From Calothrix sp. PCC 7507 (GTDB lineage Bacteria; Cyanobacteriota; Cyanobacteriia; Cyanobacteriales; Nostocaceae): a stretch of DNA of 64,000 nt. The notes under the pieces are model-generated. The model saw only the letters and a program-made list of their open reading frames with translations. It was not told the DNA's origin and searched no databases. A program made the position numbers and the translations under genes. The stretch covers positions 6,745,501 to 6,809,500 of the forward strand of contig NC_019682.1 of the NCBI RefSeq assembly GCF_000316575.1, written 5' to 3'. The stretch's first letter is position 1. The number at the start of each line of letters is the position of its first letter. Shown piece by piece: positions 27,156 to 35,813 of this stretch.

Positions 27156-27185
27156 CCTTTTATACTTTAGTCCTTTTATACTTTA
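27156..27185 (+). repeat. Direct repeat of 14 bases just after the TIR-FGE stop
   Basis: CCTTTTATACTTTA occurs at 27156-27169 and 27172-27185, beginning at the base after the stop codon. Its role is unknown. Confidence 0.85.
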
Positions 27186-27259
27186 CGCTTGTTCTTTTTA
27201 CCTTTCCAAGTGTAGGGGAGCGGAACGATCTAAAATTTTTGAAAAACAAGATAAATTTG

Positions 27260-28051
27260 ATGAAAATTGCTGATTTAATTACTTGGTTTGAAACATGGGC
27301 AAATCCGGCTTGGTGTGAAAGCTGGGATAATTGTGGTTGGCAGGTTGAACCCGGTGTTTTGCAAGAGGAAGCACGGGTGTTGGTGTGTTTGACGCCAACT
27401 TTAGCGGTAATGCAAGAAGCGATCGCACTCCATGCTAATCTGATTTTTGCCCATCATCCCCTAATTTTCAATCCTCCCAAGTCTCTCCGCAGTGGTGAGG
27501 CGATCGGCGAAATGGTGAGGTTAGCTTTTATTCACAATATCGGTGTCTACAGTGCCCATACCAATTTTGATCAGGTAGAAGATGGGACGGCTGATGTTTT
27601 GGCGCAAATTTTAGAACTACAAGCGGTTGCTCCCATAGTCCCCACGCAAGCAGGATTAGGCTACGGGCGGGTAGGAACACTAGCGCCTGCGCTAACTTTA
27701 CAGGATTTGTTGGCAATCATCCAAACTCGTCTTTCTTCCCCGCATCTGCTGGTTTCGCCCACTGCTGATTTACAACAGGAGATTTCACGAGTTGCAGTTT
27801 TGGGCGGTTCGGGGGCTAGCTATATTTCGGCGGTGGTGAAAACAGGTGCCCAGGCTTATCTGACTTCTGATTGTAAGTTCCATCAGTTTCAAGAAAGTCG
27901 CGACTGCCAGCTAATTTTAATTGATGCTGGACACTATGCCACAGAACGCCCGGCGTGCGATCGCTTGGTGCAAAAATTTTCGTCTTTAAACTTAGACTGG
28001 GTGCAATTGAGTCAAAAAGATGAAGATTTCCGCAAGTTTATTTGTCTTTGA
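27260..28051 (+). CDS. Nif3-like dinuclear metal centre protein (GTP cyclohydrolase I type 2/NIF3 family)
   Basis: The frame is open from 27128, but the first ~44 codons there are non-conserved and hydrophobic. The family start MKIADLITWFETWANP at ATG 27260 is preferred, giving 263 residues. Metal-ligand motifs of the family are visible: NLIFAHHPLIF, YSAHTNFD and the C-terminal LIDAGHYATERP. NIF3 proteins form toroidal hexamers with two metal ions per subunit; the cellular role is not settled. It follows the TIR-FGE gene by 104 bases on the same strand, so read-through is possible. Confidence 0.9.
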   Translation: MKIADLITWFETWANPAWCESWDNCGWQVEPGVLQEEARVLVCLTPTLAVMQEAIALHANLIFAHHPLIFNPPKSLRSGEAIGEMVRLAFIHNIGVYSAHTNFDQVEDGTADVLAQILELQAVAPIVPTQAGLGYGRVGTLAPALTLQDLLAIIQTRLSSPHLLVSPTADLQQEISRVAVLGGSGASYISAVVKTGAQAYLTSDCKFHQFQESRDCQLILIDAGHYATERPACDRLVQKFSSLNLDWVQLSQKDEDFRKFICL

Positions 28052-28330
28052 TATTTCTCGAATATTATTCGGATTTTACTGTATAAGGAGTATATTTTTA
28101 TTCTAGTGTTTTTTATAAAAAAACATCCATGCAGATGATTTTTCTATAGCTTAACCTGAATTATATTAGTATATCGTCATTTCAGTAATCTCTAATATGC
28201 AACATTTATGTGATCCCTATCACAAAATAATGTAATTATAATCACCATGCTATCTGTCCTATATCAATCAACCAGGTTAAAAAATGTTTCACAATAGAGG
28301 TGGTAAACTGCTCACCATGCCCTAATCAAC

Positions 28331-28546
28331 ATGATTCGCACACTCGTTGAATCTGCTTTCCAAACTGGATGTCTTAGTGTTGAATCTGAGGGTCTACTCC
28401 ATCAAGTGCTGGCGACTAAGTGCTATCAACCGGAAGATTTGGCCGCTATTGCAGCCCTATACGACGCAGTTCGTGCAGGACAAATTAAACGAGAAGCGCC
28501 CACAGAACTGCGAATGGAATTTCCCCTAGGGTACAAATCTTTCTGA
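28331..28546 (+). CDS. Small conserved-looking cyanobacterial protein (71 aa)
   Basis: The 71 residues (MIRTLVESAFQTGCLSVESEGLL...EFPLGYKSF) have a balanced composition with no signal or membrane segment. Predicted helices surround YQPEDLAAIAALYDAVRAGQIKRE. The fairly long upstream region, codon use like its neighbours, and the clean ATG/stop suggest a real gene. I do not recognise a characterised function. The upstream gap (28052-28330) is AT-rich with a TGTTTTTTATAAAAAAACA palindrome near 28105 and may hold its promoter. Confidence 0.7.
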   Translation: MIRTLVESAFQTGCLSVESEGLLHQVLATKCYQPEDLAAIAALYDAVRAGQIKREAPTELRMEFPLGYKSF

Positions 28547-28867
28547 TACTTCCACAACACTTGAGTAGTGCTGAGTCAGACAATTTTAGATTTTAGATTT
28601 TGGATTTTGGATTTTGGATTGACACCACACAGGTTTAAAACCCTTAATAAGGCGATTTCCAGAATAAAAATTACCAGGGAATTGTGAGTGAACCGTAGGG
28701 GCAAACGGTTGTTTGCCCTCCAATGGGTAAAATTATTTCTAGAAAACACCCTAAACTCAAAAACTCTTGAGATGTTCTTGTTGAAAACCGTTCAGGTCAG
28801 CAAGAGAATGAGTTAAGATCAAATACATAGGGGCAAAAGTACAGCCGAGTTACCGGACTTCCCAGGA
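28547..28867. other. Intergenic region with heptamer repeats
   Basis: It contains GATTTTG/ATTTTGG heptamers (about 28585-28620) and a GTAGGGGCAAAC...GTTTGCCC palindrome near 28695-28720. No gene is seen. Confidence 0.55.
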
Positions 28868-29143
28868 ATGCCAATGACTATAAGTAGGCAACTCAAACAA
28901 CCGCAATCAACACTTGTTTTGGAGTATCTATTATTACATAATGGTGCGAAGGACTCACCAGCAAGTATTAACCTGGTTAGGACAAATCCCGAATTGTATG
29001 ACTTCTACGAAGTTAACGTTCGCTCTCATGAGCCTTAAGGAGATTTAGTTCCGTTGGCGCAGTATTTACTGATTGATGATTCCAAAACTTACCGAGATGC
29101 TGAAAACTACAAGCAATTCTTGGGGCGGAGTCAACATATATAG
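28868..29143 (+). pseudogene. Possible gene remnant interrupted by one in-frame stop
   Basis: ATG 28868 opens 56 codons (MPMTISRQLKQPQST...YDFYEVNVRSHEP) ending at TAA 29036. The same frame then continues with protein-like sequence GDLVPLAQYLLIDDSKTYRD...QFLGRSQHI to TAG 29141. Composition on both sides of the TAA is like real protein and reads as one domain, so the stop is probably a nonsense mutation in a decayed gene of about 90 codons. I do not recognise the family. Confidence 0.45.
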
Positions 29144-29247
29144 TTATACTAAACCTTAAAGCTAAACCCTGACGGGCATTATGTATTGGGATCAAACCCA
29201 GATTTTGACAGGTTTAACTACGTTGTTTAAAAAGGCAGAAGCAGTAC

Positions 29248-29559
29248 ATGCTACACCGCAAGATTTATCAATTGTGTTGCGACGCGCGGGAGGTATGTGT
29301 TTTCTTGCGGGACCAGCAACGCTGGATCGAACGCGCCCGCATTATTGACATAGAGGGAGATTTAGTAACCCTACGCTATGAAACGGATGAAGAAGACGAA
29401 GTTTGTTCTTGGGAAGAGATGGTTCGCCTAGAAAGCATTGGCGCTGTAACACAAAAATTAGCCTCAGTGCCACGCGGTAATGTAGAACCTTTGACTACTG
29501 AGGACTGTCCGGACGCTGAACGCATCCGCAACCGTTACACAGACTTAAATCCTGAATAA
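29248..29559 (+). CDS. Conserved cyanobacterial protein (probably DUF6679)
   Basis: The 103-residue acidic protein opens MLHRKIYQLCCDAREVCVFLRDQQRWIERARIIDI and has a central beta-rich part (GDLVTLRYETDEEDEVCSWEEMVRLESIG). This highly conserved pattern is seen in many cyanobacteria without an assigned function. There is no signal peptide or membrane segment, so it is cytoplasmic. It is followed 15 bases later by a strong terminator, so it ends its transcription unit. The DUF number is from memory and should be treated as probable. Confidence 0.85.
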   Translation: MLHRKIYQLCCDAREVCVFLRDQQRWIERARIIDIEGDLVTLRYETDEEDEVCSWEEMVRLESIGAVTQKLASVPRGNVEPLTTEDCPDAERIRNRYTDLNPE

Positions 29560-29574
29560 ATGAAATAGTCGAAA

Positions 29575-29622
29575 GTCAAGAGTTCAGAGTCATTATTCCC
29601 ACTCTGGACTCTTGGCTTTTTT
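29575..29622 (+). terminator. Rho-independent-type terminator
   Basis: A 16-base stem (GTCAAGAGTTCAGAGT with ACTCTGGACTCTTGGC, allowing G-T pairs) with a ten-base loop is followed directly by TTTTTT. It ends the gene at 29248-29559. Confidence 0.88.
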
Positions 29623-29836
29623 ACATAGCAGGGATTGGGCTTAAAAGTTTTTCTTTGCCAGCCTCTAGACTGTAAACCACTCATGGGAAGGGATATTAAA
29701 TCAGTGAACAGTGAACAGTTATCACCGTTTCAGTCGGGGATTTGACCACCACTGAAACCTACCACTTTACTTCGACTGCGCTCAGTAACCATTAAAAGTG
29801 GAGGACTCTGATCCCAGAATCAATACATCACTCTCT

Positions 29837-29878
29837 ACTGATAACTGATAACTGATAACTGATAACTGATAACTGTTA
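29837..29878. repeat. Heptameric STRR AACTGAT
   Basis: Six tandem ATAACTG/AACTGAT units run into the stop codon of the minus-strand MBL gene; the TAA belongs to the repeat. A second block of the same heptamer lies at the other end of that gene (31563-31598). Confidence 0.9.
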
Positions 29879-31549
29879 AGAATTATTTTGAATATCGTTT
29901 AAGCGTTCAAAGGCGGGACAGTAGCCTTCCAGAGTGACTCTGAAGTTATATAACGGGGATGCGGAGTTCCAACACCGTTGGCCTCTTTGATGGCGACAGG
30001 TACCACAACAGTCTACATCAGACCAAGTGAAGCGATCGCCATTTTGGTTGAGCAATTCTCGTTGTGACAATCCCCGCAATACAAGTTCTTCCCCTTGCCA
30101 ACGGGCTTCTATTAAGCCTGTATCAGCAAACTGTTGCCAACGCGGGTCGGCGGTGATAGCCTCAGGGATTGTAATTGTAATCACTGTCCCCAACTCCGTC
30201 AATTCACCTTCATAATTAGTTTCTGGGGCTGCTGGTTGCAAAAATGTCTCACCAATCGGTAATTCCACCAAAATACCAGCGGCGGGAGAATGGACGTGAT
30301 AACGATTTTGCAGTTCTTCTAAGCTTGTTAGGTCTGCTAAATAGGCGGGGGAACCATGAACAAAGATTACATGTTGGGGTCGTAAGTTATGAATTAACTG
30401 GGTAGTACCTGGCCCATCACTATGCTGGGCGAGGAGATAACTTTCGATGGTAGTGGGTGCGGGATATTTTTTGTTAACTTTGATATCAATTTTTTCCGGG
30501 AGCAGAATCAGCCAAGGGCCGCTGTCAGGTTGGCAGTATTTGCTGAAATCAGCTGTAGAGTCCGTGAGAACAATACAGGGCGCATGTCCTATCGTCTCTC
30601 GATGTTCTGCTCGCAAGCGACGCACACGGGGACGCACCCGTTCATCCCAAAACAAGGGTTGATGACGGGCGAAGTTCTGTACAGATGGGGGGAGATGGGG
30701 TAGCAGTTCCAGATATGCATCGCAGCCAGTGGCGACAGCACCATCAACCCAAATATCTAAATCTCGTCCTGTGAAGTGGTGATGAGAACGTAGCAGCATT
30801 AACAATTCTTGCCCCAAACCTAACGCAGGTGTGGGGAGTAATATAGAAGCATGGTCAGCGATCGCTCGATGAATTCGCTCTGCTAGTTGATTTTCTTGGT
30901 TACGACGGTGGGTATGACGAGATGTGCCATAAGTGCCTTCAATAATCAGCACATCTAACTGCAATCCCCGTAATTCTTCTAAACGTAAACCTTCTACTAA
31001 TCGGGAGTTGGATAAGAAAAAGTCCCCTGTATACAGTAGCTTGTAAACACGCTGCCCGGTTGTATATGTGAGTAAAATTGCTACAGCCCCTGGTAAGTGT
31101 CCAGCGGGAAATAATTCTGCTACTAAACCTTCTTGGAATTCTACAGGCGATCGCAACGGCAAGGCCTGACAAAATTGGGGAATTTCTGGAATATCTTGGT
31201 CTAACCAATTGAGCGACAGCAACTTGCTAGTTACTTCACTAGCGTATATCGGTAAAAGCGGGAAAGCTTGATTTAATGCCAGCAATCCTCTAGCGTGATC
31301 TGGATGAGCATGGCTAACTAAGACTAAATCTGCCGGTTGTGTCGAATTTCTTTGTTCTGCTGACTTAGTTAACCCTTTAACTAGCGATGAAATATCACCC
31401 AAGCCACAGTCAAGGATGATCCGGTATGGCCCCATCCTGACTAATAAACATATACCCTCATCGTGATGCTGCACACTATAGGGCAAACAGTCTAATTCGC
31501 TAGTTTCCCCAGCATCAGCGCGAGAGGATGCCGACAGCTTATCCCTCAT
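29876..31549 (-). CDS. Metallo-beta-lactamase/beta-CASP-fold hydrolase (RNase-like)
   Basis: The metallo-beta-lactamase domain shows the signature SHAHPDHARG, and further metal ligands are suggested by GHLPG, TGDFFLSNSR and FVHGSP. The inserted middle region (LDVLIIEGTYGTSRHTHRRNQE...LLPTPALGLGQELLMLL) fits the beta-CASP cap of CPSF73/RNase J-like nucleases. The C-terminus carries a Cys/His group (VDCCGTCRHQRGQRCW) that may bind metal. A GTG at 31555 opens the frame, but GGAGG at 31554-31559 sits five bases before ATG 31549, so that is the start (557 residues). It is probably an RNA-processing or RNA-degrading enzyme; the target is unknown. Confidence 0.88.
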   Translation of the reverse strand: MRDKLSASSRADAGETSELDCLPYSVQHHDEGICLLVRMGPYRIILDCGLGDISSLVKGLTKSAEQRNSTQPADLVLVSHAHPDHARGLLALNQAFPLLPIYASEVTSKLLSLNWLDQDIPEIPQFCQALPLRSPVEFQEGLVAELFPAGHLPGAVAILLTYTTGQRVYKLLYTGDFFLSNSRLVEGLRLEELRGLQLDVLIIEGTYGTSRHTHRRNQENQLAERIHRAIADHASILLPTPALGLGQELLMLLRSHHHFTGRDLDIWVDGAVATGCDAYLELLPHLPPSVQNFARHQPLFWDERVRPRVRRLRAEHRETIGHAPCIVLTDSTADFSKYCQPDSGPWLILLPEKIDIKVNKKYPAPTTIESYLLAQHSDGPGTTQLIHNLRPQHVIFVHGSPAYLADLTSLEELQNRYHVHSPAAGILVELPIGETFLQPAAPETNYEGELTELGTVITITIPEAITADPRWQQFADTGLIEARWQGEELVLRGLSQRELLNQNGDRFTWSDVDCCGTCRHQRGQRCWNSASPLYNFRVTLEGYCPAFERLNDIQNNS

Positions 31550-31562
31550 GCTCACCTCCCCT

Positions 31563-31598
31563 CAACAGTTATCAGTTATCAGTTATCAGTTATCAGCA
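31563..31598. repeat. Heptameric STRR TTATCAG
   Basis: Four to five tandem TTATCAG units lie directly upstream of the MBL gene's ribosome binding site, placing the repeat in its 5' leader. Confidence 0.9.
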
Positions 31599-32596
31599 CA
31601 AAAAAATGTTGCAAGACTTTGGGAGTCAGAGTCCTCTATTTCTATAAGTAGCGAGTTTCAGTTGGGGTAAAATCCCTGTCTGAAACTTTCATAACTGTTC
31701 ACTGTTCACTGATTTAAACCTCATTTTCATGGATATATCCCAAAAGCCAAGAATTAAGCAAGTTTTGGTTTTGTGATCATAGGGGTAAGTTTCATAGTGC
31801 GCCCCTACACCCTGAAAATAGAGATTTTTGATTGGGGAGGACGCTTTCGCCGAACCGCCGCTGATTCGGTAAAGTTGGGTAACGAGAAGCCCTCAATCTA
31901 GATGATAAGGGAGTTTTGTCCTCGCCTGTGTTTCTTGTTGAATTTCTGGGAGTCGGATGCCAAACTTCAGACCTTGATCAATGTGCAGAGCCATTGCCGT
32001 GATAGTTTTCTGAATCATAAAATCCATTTTTCGTGCCAAAAAACAAGCACGAAATCGTAAATATAACTGTTAATCCAGCTAAAATCAGCTTTACATCCAT
32101 TTGTCTGCTGCCCTTTACGAAAGACTTTCCTATACTAGTGTAGTGATTATGCTATTAGACGAAATCACTAGAAAATCTTTACTATGGTTATGTAGATTGG
32201 GCAATAGGTAAATTTACCACAATCAGTCAGATTGTAAAACTTTTCGATGAACCTGTCTATCCATCTGGGCACAAAACATTAACCCACGGCAGCACGCAAA
32301 TTGTGGAAATCCTTGTATAACCCCATAGTTAAAACTAGAGGATTGAAAACTTGGACATATTTTTTAAACGCACTAGGTGTCTCGAAAAAAATATTTTTAT
32401 TTTTTTCCTAAATAAACGCGCAGCGTCCTGTAGCTTGCTTCCCGTAGGGTACGCAGTGAAGGATCTAGGGGCGTGACTACCCTATATGCTGAGTGCAATC
32501 AATTTTACTTTTTACTCAGCACTGTTTTGGTGAAACGGTATAACTCTTTACCCCGTGCATCCCTAGTCTGTGATGTCTGCGATGGGTTAGAAAAGA
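31599..32596. other. One-kilobase gene-poor region with repeats and short gene-like fragments
   Basis: It holds partial palindromic repeats (near 31780-31810 and the GTAGCTTGCTTCCCGTAGGGTACGC type at 32430-32460) and ACTGTTC heptamers near 31690. Two short frames look protein-like: about 44 codons on the minus strand (31899-32033, MDFMIQKTITAMALHIDQGL...) and about 53 codons without a start on the plus strand ending at 32320 (...YGYVDWAIGKFTTISQIV...). Neither is recognised. They may be remnants of deleted genes. Confidence 0.45.
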
Positions 32597-33913
32597 TCAG
32601 CGATCGCGTTTAGCCCAACGGCGTGACGAGGAGGTACGCGGATCAGACTTTTTGCCACCTATCACAGTCTGCGGTGCTGATTGTTTAGCAGTAGAGCGAG
32701 TCTGAGGCTTGCTACCTTGGGGTTTGTGCTTGCGTTCATCAGAAATTGGTTCAGCGGGCACGGTGTGGGAATTGGCACTAAAGCCAGCAACTACTTCAAA
32801 AGGCAAGCGCTGTTCAATCAGTTTTTCGATTTCTGTCAACAGCTGGTATTCATCGACGCACACCAGCGACACAGCTTCACCTGAAGCACCAGCGCGACCA
32901 GTGCGACCGATACGATGAACATAATCGGATGCGACATTGGGCAGATCGAAATTGACCACATGAGGTAGTTCGCTGATGTCAAGACCTCGCGCGGCAATGT
33001 CGGTGGCCACTAATACCTGTAGACTGCCGTTTTTGAACTTTGCCAAAGCGTGGGTACGCGCCGACTGGCTCTTATTACCATGAATAGCTAGTGCTTGAAT
33101 CCGCTCCTGGGTCAACTGTTTAACCAAACGGTCAGCACCATACTTAGTGCGAGTGAACACTAGCACTTGATACCAATTATCTTTCCGAATCAGGTGAGCA
33201 AGTAATTGGCACTTCCTGTCACGTTCTACTTTATAGACTTTCTGCGCCACAGTATCGGCAGTAACGTTGCGGCGTGCCACCTCGATCATCTTCGGGTGAT
33301 TCAGCAGTCCAGTGGCGAGCGCCTTGATTTTGTCCGAGAAGGTAGCGAAAAATAATAAGTTTTGTCGCTGTTTGGGCAGGAGCGAGAGAATACGACGGAT
33401 ATCACGAATAAAACCCATATCCAACATCCGATCTGCTTCATCCAACACCAAAACCTCGACATGTGACAGGTTCACCGTGCCCTGCTGTACATGGTCTAGC
33501 AGCCGCCCTGGGGTAGCCACCAAAATATCCACCCGACCCTTCAAAAGCCGTTTTTGCGGATTAATACTGACCCCGCCGAACATCGCCATTGTGTTCAAAT
33601 TCAGGTACTTGCCGTATTCACGCACGCTTGATTCCACTTGTGCAGCGAGTTCACGAGTCGGAGTGAGAATCAGCGCCCGGATTGGTGGGTATGGATTAGA
33701 CGTGCTTTTAACACTGTCATTCGACAACCGATGCAAGAGTGGCAAGGTGAAACTGGCGGTCTTCCCAGTCCCAGTTTGGGCACCAGCTAGCAGATCCCCA
33801 CCTGACAAGATGACAGGGATTGCCTGTTTCTGGATTGGCGTGGGTTTAGTGTACCCTAGCTCGGTGACTGCACGGATAATTTCATTGGACAAGCCGAGAT
33901 TAGAAAAAGACAT
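32597..33913 (-). CDS. DEAD-box RNA helicase, RhlE type
   Basis: ATP-dependent RNA helicase of 438 residues. The frame continues to 33955, but ATG 33913 has GGAG six bases upstream and gives the family start [16 protein letters not shown]. Motifs: Q ([10 protein letters not shown]), I (AQTGTGKT), Ia (PTRELAAQ), GG, II (DEAD at about 158-161), IV-VI ([32 protein letters not shown]), and a basic C-terminal tail. Motif III, normally SAT, reads FAT ([10 protein letters not shown], codon at 33347-33349). The protein resembles proteobacterial RhlE more than cyanobacterial CrhR, and transfer is possible. RNA remodelling, for example in cold or ribosome biogenesis, is the expected role. Confidence 0.94.
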   Translation of the reverse strand: MSFSNLGLSNEIIRAVTELGYTKPTPIQKQAIPVILSGGDLLAGAQTGTGKTASFTLPLLHRLSNDSVKSTSNPYPPIRALILTPTRELAAQVESSVREYGKYLNLNTMAMFGGVSINPQKRLLKGRVDILVATPGRLLDHVQQGTVNLSHVEVLVLDEADRMLDMGFIRDIRRILSLLPKQRQNLLFFATFSDKIKALATGLLNHPKMIEVARRNVTADTVAQKVYKVERDRKCQLLAHLIRKDNWYQVLVFTRTKYGADRLVKQLTQERIQALAIHGNKSQSARTHALAKFKNGSLQVLVATDIAARGLDISELPHVVNFDLPNVASDYVHRIGRTGRAGASGEAVSLVCVDEYQLLTEIEKLIEQRLPFEVVAGFSANSHTVPAEPISDERKHKPQGSKPQTRSTAKQSAPQTVIGGKKSDPRTSSSRRWAKRDR

Positions 33914-34136
33914 AGAACTCCGAAGATAACATCGGCCTGTCGCCAGTGGCGGCATCAGTCTTAGGCGGACGAATTAAAGGCTGGATGGGCAATAGCGCCA
34001 AGACTGAGAGCGACTGCCATAGTTCTGCATTCTAACAGAGTGTAGTTTATGATGTAGCAATGTTCAGGTAAATTAGGACATAGACTATTAGACTGACACA
34101 ATTAAAGACAGTCGCTACAAACTAACACCAAAATTG

Positions 34137-34247
34137 TATATGGCGTTTCTCAACAAGCGTGAGGTCCATCGGTAAGGGCACGGCAGTGCCGTGCCCTTAC
34201 ACAGCGTGATATAATTCTGTATCTCATCTGAATGGGAAGCGCTATAA
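34137..34247 (-). mobile_element. MITE-like element, copy C
   Basis: In inverted orientation to copies A and B. It starts TATATGGCGTTTCTCAAC, has the palindrome AAGGGCACGGCAGTGCCGTGCCCTT, and ends CTGAATGGGAAGCGCTATA. It lies about 15 bases downstream of the J-domain gene's stop. Confidence 0.8.
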
Positions 34248-34261
34248 AATCTCCATCAGAA

Positions 34262-34888
34262 TTAAAAAACCTGTTCTAATCTTTGGAAGTCGCGTTGGAC
34301 TTCATTCCAGAGAGTCTTGTTGTGGGGGTCAGTTTTTAGGGCTTTTTTGAGATAAATTCTGGCTTTTAAAAGTTGGTTTTGCGTAATTAGCGCCCGTCCC
34401 CAAATCTGATAGGCTATCGCTTGCCATTGGCGCACTTCTGGATCGGCTGGTAAACGATCTGCTAAAGCCTCCGCTAGGGCGATCGCCTGGGGAAATCGTC
34501 TCTCTTTCAAAAACCGCTGCAACTGTTCATAAGTCTTCCACTTCAGCCGTTGTTCAATTTCTGCCAGATGTGGCGGCTTTGGAGTCGTTGGTGGTTGGGT
34601 TTTGACAGTAGTCGCTGCTGGTGCTTTCTCCTGAGGTGATGTCTTTAAGTCATCATACCAAGACGTGCGTGACCGGCTGGAGTTGAGAAATGTCTCCTCT
34701 GGCGGTACAACCGTCAAAAGGAGTTTGTAAGCCTCTGTTAGGGCAATAAACTTATCTTTAGCTTTTTTGTCATCAGGGTTGATATCGGGGTGGTATTGCT
34801 GCGCCAATCGTCGATAAGACGTTTTGATGTCGGCAAAAGAGGCTCCCGACCTTAAACCCAATAAACGGTAACAATCGCCAAGATCCAT
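34262..34888 (-). CDS. J-domain protein with C-terminal TPR-like region
   Basis: The 208-residue co-chaperone-like protein has an N-terminal J domain (1-65: YRLLGLRSGASFADIKTSYRRLAQQYHPDINPDDKKAKDKF). The HPD tripeptide needed to stimulate DnaK is intact. After a Pro/Thr-rich linker, residues ~110-205 form helices with TPR character (FLKERRFPQAIALAEALADRLPADPEVRQW...ARIYLKKALKTDPHN). It is a type III (DnaJ-C-like) J protein, probably directing DnaK to a particular client. It has no zinc fingers or Gly/Phe region. It is monocistronic on the minus strand. Confidence 0.9.
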   Translation of the reverse strand: MDLGDCYRLLGLRSGASFADIKTSYRRLAQQYHPDINPDDKKAKDKFIALTEAYKLLLTVVPPEETFLNSSRSRTSWYDDLKTSPQEKAPAATTVKTQPPTTPKPPHLAEIEQRLKWKTYEQLQRFLKERRFPQAIALAEALADRLPADPEVRQWQAIAYQIWGRALITQNQLLKARIYLKKALKTDPHNKTLWNEVQRDFQRLEQVF

Positions 34889-34998
34889 CTTGAGTTCATC
34901 AGAAGAGCGAATATCTAGCTCTCAGCTATCAGCTTAAAGCCTGAGGTATTAATGATAAAGACTAATTTTCTAATTTAAGGTTCACACTTAACGTTTTG

Positions 34999-35083
34999 GG
35001 ACTGGGGATTGGGGATTGGGGACTGGGGACTGGGGACTAGGGACTGGGGACTGGGGACTGGGTATTGGGTATTGGGGACTAGG
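34999..35083. repeat. Heptameric STRR GGGGACT/GGGGATT
   Basis: About twelve tandem units of GGGACTG/GGGATTG lie between clpP and the J-domain gene. Reading frames through the repeat on the plus strand give a repetitive low-complexity peptide and are not genes. Confidence 0.92.
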
Positions 35084-35158
35084 AATTTTACTCCTTATCT
35101 GCCCCTGCTCCCATTCGGCTACGCTCACGGCAAGCCTGCCCCCTGCCCCCTGCCTCTT

Positions 35159-35752
35159 CTACGGTCTTTCCTCAATCACACGGTCAATTAAACCGTATTC
35201 TTTAGCTTCCGCAGCAGACATGAAAAAGTCACGATCCATGTCTTTTTCAATCTTGGCTATAGTCTGACCAGTTTTTTCAGCATAAATCCCATTGAGCTGG
35301 TGACGAATCCGCAGGATCTCTCTAGCTTCAATTTCGATATCGCTTGCTTGCCCACGGGTACCACCAGAGGGTTGGTGAATCATAATCCGTGAGTGAGGCA
35401 AGGCCATGCGTTTGCCTTTGGTACCCGCTGCCAACAGGAATGACCCCATAGAGGCGGCTAAACCCACGCAAATGGTCACCACATCTGATTTGATGTGTTG
35501 CATGGTGTCAAAAATGGCCAAACCGGAGGTGACCATACCACCAGGGGAATTGATATATAAATAGATATCTTTACCTGGATCTTCCGAATCCAGATACAGC
35601 ATAACAGCAATAATCTGGTTGGCAATCTCGTCATCAATGTCTCGCCCCAAGAAAATAATCCGTTCCCGATACAGGCGATCGTAGATGCTGATCCAGTCTG
35701 TAAACTGACCCCCGGGCATCCGGTAAGGGACTTTAGGAATACCTATAGGCAT
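35159..35752 (-). CDS. clpP: ATP-dependent Clp protease proteolytic subunit (clpP3-like)
   Basis: Serine protease subunit of the Clp core, 197 residues. The catalytic triad is complete: Ser101 in [11 protein letters not shown], His126 in MIHQPSG and Asp175 in DRDFFM. It lies 61 bases downstream of the ClpR gene on the same strand. In cyanobacteria ClpR and ClpP3 form one essential mixed core that works with ClpC, so this copy is probably ClpP3 rather than the ClpX partner ClpP2 (established for Synechococcus; applied here by gene order). The start is ATG 35752. Confidence 0.96.
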   Translation of the reverse strand: MPIGIPKVPYRMPGGQFTDWISIYDRLYRERIIFLGRDIDDEIANQIIAVMLYLDSEDPGKDIYLYINSPGGMVTSGLAIFDTMQHIKSDVVTICVGLAASMGSFLLAAGTKGKRMALPHSRIMIHQPSGGTRGQASDIEIEAREILRIRHQLNGIYAEKTGQTIAKIEKDMDRDFFMSAAEAKEYGLIDRVIEERP

Positions 35753-35813
35753 TTTCGTTACTCCGTTTGTAATTAATTGGTGTGTGAGTTCTTAACTCAG
35801 CACTCAGCACTTA

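Noticed and set aside
27128-27259. N-terminal extension of the Nif3-like protein
   Set aside because: The first 44 codons are hydrophobic and unlike the family; they overlap the TIR-FGE 3' end. ATG 27260 gives the standard start.
27156-28330. DGR reverse transcriptase, Avd or template repeat near the TIR-FGE gene
   Set aside because: No frame with reverse-transcriptase motifs (such as YxDD) or A-rich copy of the variable segment was found here or anywhere else in the window.
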